In this document: piece by piece, positions 58,501 to 64,000 of the stretch
Layout of the letters: every line of letters starts with the position of its first letter
Numbering within the stretch: the stretch's first letter is position 1
Assembly: GCF_032118995.1 (NCBI RefSeq)
Contig: NC_092669.1
Location: 1,364,001-1,428,000 of the forward strand
Direction of reading: 5' to 3'
DNA from: Asterias amurensis
Taxonomy: Eukaryota > Echinodermata > Asteroidea > Forcipulatida > Asteriidae
Length of the DNA stretch: 64,000 nt
Notes under the pieces: model-generated
Told to the model about the DNA's origin: nothing
Seen by the model: only the letters and a program-made list of their open reading frames with translations
Database searches by the model: none
Program-made: the position numbers and the translations under genes

Positions 58501-60279
58501 ACTTTGCTAGTAAGTAGTTGTAAGAAAGGCCTCAAATTAACTCAAAGCACCCTCAGCATTTGCCATGGTGCCCTGTGCTGTTTCTGTGGCGTCTCATGTA
58601 AGGTTTCAAGAAAAAAGTTGCCCTTACCAGAGGAAATGGCTGTGCCCCTTCAAGAGCAAAGTTCAAGTCCTGATAAAACATTATCGTGTCAGTGCAAATT
58701 TGTTTTATCTCGCCTAAAAATGCTGTAGTATTCTCCAAGTAAAATAAGTCATGCTCTTTGATATACTTGTCAAGAACTAACAAACATCAACAAGCAATTT
58801 ATTAGTTACTAAATGTAATTTGTTTTAATTTTGATTTTTTTTTCCCCACAGACCAGAGACTCTTTGGTGGTGTCCCGATGTTCCTCTCGGCTTACAAGTC
58901 AGTCAAACGACCAGTTTATGTAAGACATTGTGAAATAAATCTTTTCTAATATAAGTGCGTACGATTTGTATTTCGTTCACTTGATGTTTGGCTTCCCCAG
59001 TAAGATGACAACATCACCTTTGTGTAAACATCTGTACTTTTTGTTTCTATTCTCCTCCTCCTGAAGGTTGCGGACGTAGGTCAAGCCGTCATTGAGGTCG
59101 TCAGGAATCCAGACACAGCAGGCATGACTTTTGAACTTGTTGGGTAAGTTGACTTTTAACCCAAAGATCATTGCAGATATCAGCTTAAAGGTGCTGAGAC
59201 AAAAACAGTTAAAATCACAGAGCAATGTTTTCAGGAAAGTCGTGAAATCTGTTGTACATGCTAAAATAATGTTTGTCTCCCTGAGAAAAATATTTATTTG
59301 TGTGAAATTAATTTACTCATTTCTCAAAAAGTACAGCACCTCAGCAAGAAATATTTTAAGGGAAGCTTTCTACCATCATTATCTTCAAACCGTGTAAGTT
59401 TAATCTAAATCTGTGGACAATGTGTTTTGTGTCCTACAAAAAAGACCCAAACACTTTAACGAGATCAAAGATGTTGTTTTTGTTTTGACAGGCCGAACGG
59501 CTACATCTTATCGGACTTGATTGACTTCATCTATCGAGTCACCAGACGTCCCTACATCAAGTACCCAGTACCTAGACATCTGCTACGCCTAGCGGCCGCT
59601 ATCATGGAGAAAACTCCATTCGAACCTTTGATGACCAGAGACATGTTAGAACTGGTGAGAACTCCGACTTAACCCTTTTGTTACCGAATTGTTTGGAGAT
59701 AACTACTGGGCTCGATTTCCCAAAGCGGAAAGATTCATCTGAAGATGAGTTGTCAGTGTTACCATAGTGATCTGTATTGTGACATCACACTTTGCTTCGC
59801 AAGAAGGAGTGATACACAGTTAAGACCAATCTCAATCCTTGACTGCTGAAGTAGTCCGTGCCGATTTCCAACCTTCCCTAGGTAGTAGTTAATAAGCAGG
59901 ACAGGTCTTTTCAGAACAAAGTAGTCTGCCGAATTCCGAATTATACTATTAAAAGACAGATTCTCAAAGACCAAATCTACCAAGCAAAGTAGATACATAC
60001 ACTTGGCGTTACCAACAAACTGAATAAATACATTAATACCTCACCATGCAATCCCTTAAAATCCATATAATCTAATTATTTTGTTTGGCTTTCCTTTTCC
60101 CAACCCCACAGCAACACACCTCTGAAAGAGTCACCCCAGGAACTCCAGGGCTTGAGGACCTCGGGATCACCCCGACCCAGATCGAGTTAGCCGCCATTAA
60201 AGGCCTGCGTAGACACCGCGCTGACCGCTACTTTGATCTTGGTATAGACGAGGTGGAAGCTGCGCCGATCGTCAAATAG
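55590..60279 (+). CDS. NDUFA9: NDUFA9, mitochondrial complex I 39-kDa accessory subunit
   Basis: Accessory subunit of mitochondrial NADH:ubiquinone oxidoreductase. It is an atypical SDR protein that binds NADPH structurally at the junction of the peripheral and membrane arms. Ten exons: 55590-55635, 56057-56230, 56715-56812, 57431-57522, 57861-58002, 58407-58509, 58852-58919, 59067-59143, 59492-59654, 60112-60279. They sum to 1,131 nt, or 376 residues (human 377), all with GT-AG introns. The N-terminus is a mitochondrial-type presequence ([14 protein letters not shown]). The Rossmann motif is [20 protein letters not shown]; further matches are [15 protein letters not shown] and [20 protein letters not shown]. 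At the SDR YxxxK position the protein has FLRTK, so the Tyr is replaced by Phe, tolerable in a non-catalytic subunit. Introns carry a SINE, an E MITE, a D MITE and a B copy. Confidence 0.97.
56852..56998. repeat. Family E foldback element
   Basis: GTGGATTTCATAAAGCGTTA and AACTCTTTTTGAAATCGACC as ends, with CTCCTAGGACTAGTCC inside; in NDUFA9 intron 3. Confidence 0.75.
57055..57400 (+). repeat. tRNA-Leu-headed SINE
   Basis: Head with GGTCTAGTTCATTAGACC, B-box region GTGGGTTCGATTCCCAG, and CACTTGTGCCCTTGAGCAAG. The body differs from the other two copies, so it may be a subfamily. It ends about 30 bp before NDUFA9 exon 4. Confidence 0.7.
57690..57756 (+). repeat. SINE tail
   Basis: GCGCCTTGTATCCTTGGCAA, TTTGCGCTTTACAAATACTT and TTATTGTTATTATTAG, in NDUFA9 intron 4. 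Confidence 0.6.
59185..59459. repeat. Family D MITE, diverged
   Basis: TTAA at 59185-59188 and 59456-59459, right arm AAATCTGTGGACAATGTGTT; the left arm is reduced. In NDUFA9 intron 8. Confidence 0.75.
59875..60072. repeat. Family B element, reverse orientation
   Basis: TACTTTGCTTGGTAGATTTG-type text on the minus strand and CCTCACCATGCAATCCCTTA on the plus strand identify a diverged copy, ending about 40 bp before NDUFA9 exon 10. Confidence 0.65.
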
Positions 60280-60377
60280 ATTCAATCCAAGATTAAGTTT
60301 CTAAACTAAACGACAAAATTGTAAATGTTAATATTGATAGTTGCCATTTATCAGGCATGATATTTCACTACGCCCAT

Positions 60378-60735
60378 AACAATATTTTACAAGTAAAATG
60401 GCTAAACCAAGATGGGTTGTTGAAGACCTTTTCTGACTGTTAAACAAAAATCGGATTTTCTGTGAGCAAAGAAATCAGAATTGGGAAGAATATCCTACCT
60501 GATCTATGTATGGCTGAAGGCCTGATTTAAAGGATTGGGGTACTTTGTGTTCACCCCCTGAACAATATTTTACAAGTACATTGGCTGAAGCCAAGATGGG
60601 TTTTTGAAGACCTTTTCCGACTTACATAAAAATCAGATTTTATGTGAGCAAAGAAAATCAGAATTGGGTTGAAATGGGAAGAATATCATGCTTGATCTAT
60701 GAATGGCCAAAGCTCTGATTGAATGAAAAGCTGAT
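60378..60735 (+). repeat. 183-bp tandem duplication in the NDUFA9 3' UTR region
   Basis: AACAATATTTTACAAGTA starts at 60378 and 60561, each followed by CCAAGATGGGTT, GAAGACCTTTTC and GTGAGCAAAGAAA. It begins about 100 bp after the stop codon. Confidence 0.85.
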
Positions 60736-61146
60736 TTAACTGTGGACATCATTCTCATGTGGAATGTTGTGACACAGGCCAGTTGGGCAGGAGGGTATAC
60801 AGATTAATAGGGCTAGTGTTTGCACTATTGAAGCACTTTTGTTTGTTTGTTCGGGCTGTGTTTCACTTGATTCGATTGTTCCATGGAACTTGGAAAAGTT
60901 TTTTTATTCCGATTGTTAGATTCTTTTCAGAAAAACAAAATAATCTCGTAGGGTTTGCTTGGTGAAGCAGGCCTGGAATTTCATCTTTGAGATGATAAAG
61001 GACATTTTCATTTTGCAAAGGGCACTTCCATTTGAAAATCTTAAAGTATGGGAACCTTTTGAAGGGGCACCATGACATAAGAGCAGGGCAACATAGGCCA
61101 TGGCCCTTTGGTAATTCCAGGACTATTCAAGCCTTCATGGACAGCA

Positions 61147-61380
61147 AATACTATTTTGGTGCCCCAAGTATAAACGATGTGACCTTTGACGTCACTCGAA
61201 AACCATATTGATTCGCACGCATACCGCCGGGAAAAACCTTTGTGTTTTGGCAGCCAGCTAGAAAGTACACGCAATCTTACCATGACTACGCGTCTTTATG
61301 CCCGGCAAAACATGACGTGTGCAGTGTTTTGTCAACAGAGGGCGGTTTGAATGTAAACATAGGTCACATCGTCTATTCAA
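61147..61380. repeat. Foldback element between NDUFA9 and KRR1
   Basis: GTATAAACGATGTGACCTTT at the left and ATAGGTCACATCGTCTATTC at the right form the ends; the interior is CpG-rich and mostly unique. I see nothing recognisable from 61500 to 62100. Confidence 0.65.
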
Positions 61381-62144
61381 AAAGGATCATCAATGGTTCC
61401 CATGTTGGAACACTAAAGAGTTCTTTTTGAGGATACAGACTGTTTATGATATCTTTCGCAAAAATCTGAAAATAAGAAACATAAACAAATATTCTTTGAA
61501 ATAAAACCTCTTGATCAGTCCACTCATTATTTGTACAGAACTTTATTAAAAATTACAGAGTGATTGCAGAAAAGTGAATAAATAAGTTAACACTGGTGTT
61601 TAAGATGAACTTCTGTGCAAGTTTCTTTTATTTATTTTAGGGCTGTCGAAATTTGTTAAACATTTTCACAGTCGTGCAGAGAGTACAGGGAGTTGGAAGT
61701 TGTGTATGATTTAAATGTTTCCTTTATAAAAGCTCATGTTAATAAAGTTAGAATGAACAGCGGGGACACATTAATTGAAAAAAAAAAAAAAAAAGGAAAA
61801 TCTAACAGGCATTCGGATTGATTGCTGTTTCTTTTGGGGGGTTACTATGAACATACACAACAACAAAATTGATCAGTACAGTTTTGGAGGCAAGTCTTAA
61901 CAAAAGTAGCCCAATGTACTTTCTGTACGACATTCAAAATTTGGGACAGTCACCGAATTTGTAGAACAAATAGTTTTAAAAAGGAAGAACATTTTGAAGC
62001 ATAGCTTTGTCAAGAGGAAGATGTGTTCCTCTTTTTCTCTCTATCGAAACTGAGGCTGGCAAAGAGAAGTAGCTCGTCAATGAAATTACTAAATTCCAAG
62101 TTTTGTTTTTGAGGTTTGACGGAACAGGGCTCTGACAATATGTT

Positions 62145-62188
62145 TGGGGGGGGGTGAGGTTTGGGGTTGGGAGGGGGGGGGGGGAGGT
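62145..62188 (+). repeat. G-rich tract directly after the KRR1 stop codon
   Basis: Several G runs (the longest about 12-13) occur in 44 bp on the plus strand. The KRR1 mRNA would have a C-rich tract just after its stop (62195-62197). Confidence 0.65.
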
Positions 62189-62194
62189 TGAAAA

Positions 62195-63540
<1,346 letters not shown>

Positions 63541-63601
63541 AAAGTTACAGGTATAACCATGTATTAAATATCTTTTGTGGGAGAGTTATCTCTAAAGAAA
63601 G

Positions 63602-63700
63602 CCAGTGTGGTCTCGGCGCTTCTCCTGATTTTCCTGAAGACGAGCAGAGTATACTGTTCGAAACGTTGAGACCAGACTGGCTCTTTTCAGAGCCAAGACT
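63602..63700 (+). repeat. Repeat with inverted arms, CTGAAGA/GAAAC core and histone-type stem-loop
   Basis: GCCAGTGTGGTCTC (63601-63614) pairs with GAGACCAGACTGGC just after GAAACGTT, giving 13 of 14 matches. Between them lies CTGAAGA, a hairpin (GAGCAG/CTGTTC around AGTATA) and GAAAC. The hairpin GGCTCTTTTCAGAGCC follows at 63679-63694. A shorter relative is at 25310-25390. Confidence 0.75.
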
Positions 63701-63704
63701 GCCA

Positions 63705-63835
63705 CTACCTCGGTGGTCTAGTGGTAAGATATCTGCTCTAGCAATGCAAAGATTGGGGTTCAAAAAACTAAGGAAAGTATTATACAGTGCTTGACACACA
63801 TTGGTTTGAGGATAAAAACAAACTATATTCGTTAT
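63705..63835 (+). repeat. tRNA-derived SINE (second family)
   Basis: CCTCGGTGGTCTAGTGGTAA (A box) and GATTGGGGTTCAAAA (weak B box), then TACAGTGCTTGACACACATT and a tail as at 27520-27560. It follows directly after the stem-loop repeat. No cloverleaf closes. I see nothing recognisable from 63836 to 64000. Confidence 0.65.
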
Positions 63836-64000
63836 TCCACGGTAAACCCGCCTGGTTCCTGGAGGGAAGCCACAGTTGTGGACTCAACAGTAACAGCCCA
63901 AAAGGGAACAGCTTGAAGTTGGGCCAGCACACCCGGTTGCTCTACTGGTTTTAAACACTGGGTGAGACACCAAGGGGCATTTTTTTTCAACATGGAAGAA

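Overview
The window is metazoan nuclear DNA. Genes are split by many GT-AG introns, the introns are AT-rich, and short interspersed repeats are dense. The encoded proteins resemble deuterostome orthologues closely, while the repeat families (TTAA foldback elements, tRNA-Leu-headed SINEs) do not look vertebrate. I favour an echinoderm, perhaps a sea star. That placement is inference; the protein identities are secure.

Layout: 3009-39376 (minus) holds a complete CKAP5/XMAP215/ch-TOG gene in 42 coding exons. Their lengths sum to 6,117 nt (2,038 residues plus stop), close to the 2,032 residues of the human protein. A candidate non-coding first exon lies near 49235. Head-to-head with it, 50482-51970 (plus) is PGAP4/TMEM246, a GPI-anchor GalNAc transferase with a 12-codon first coding exon. 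TXNL4A/DIM1 (54167-54595, minus, one coding exon) is divergent from NDUFA9 (55590-60279, plus, ten exons, 376 residues). At the right edge the last three exons of KRR1 (62195-63276, minus) converge on NDUFA9. All five are housekeeping genes (microtubule growth, GPI-glycan maturation, splicing, complex I, 40S biogenesis). They share no pathway; what they share is two divergent promoter pairs and one convergent 3' pair.

The rest is repeat-rich. Three foldback MITE families (A, C, D) have TTAAAGG/CCTTTAA ends and sit at TTAA, suggesting piggyBac-type mobilisation. Other material includes a frequent element with a conserved GGTTTGCGGTAACACCATG core (family B), short palindromic families (E-I and singletons), two SINE families, a LINE tail, and six or more local tandem arrays.

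The most unusual signals are: (1) a 161-bp array that repeats the last 74 nt of CKAP5 exon 27 together with its splice donor, leaving four decoy donors in the next intron; (2) dispersed repeats carrying the exact 16-nt metazoan histone-mRNA stem-loop consensus, one copy next to a CTGAAGA...GAAAC core inside a long inverted repeat; (3) long near-perfect palindromes inside CKAP5 introns; (4) two well-matched copies of a CpG-rich element with a nested hairpin. No retrovirus-like element, CRISPR array or complete tRNA gene was seen.
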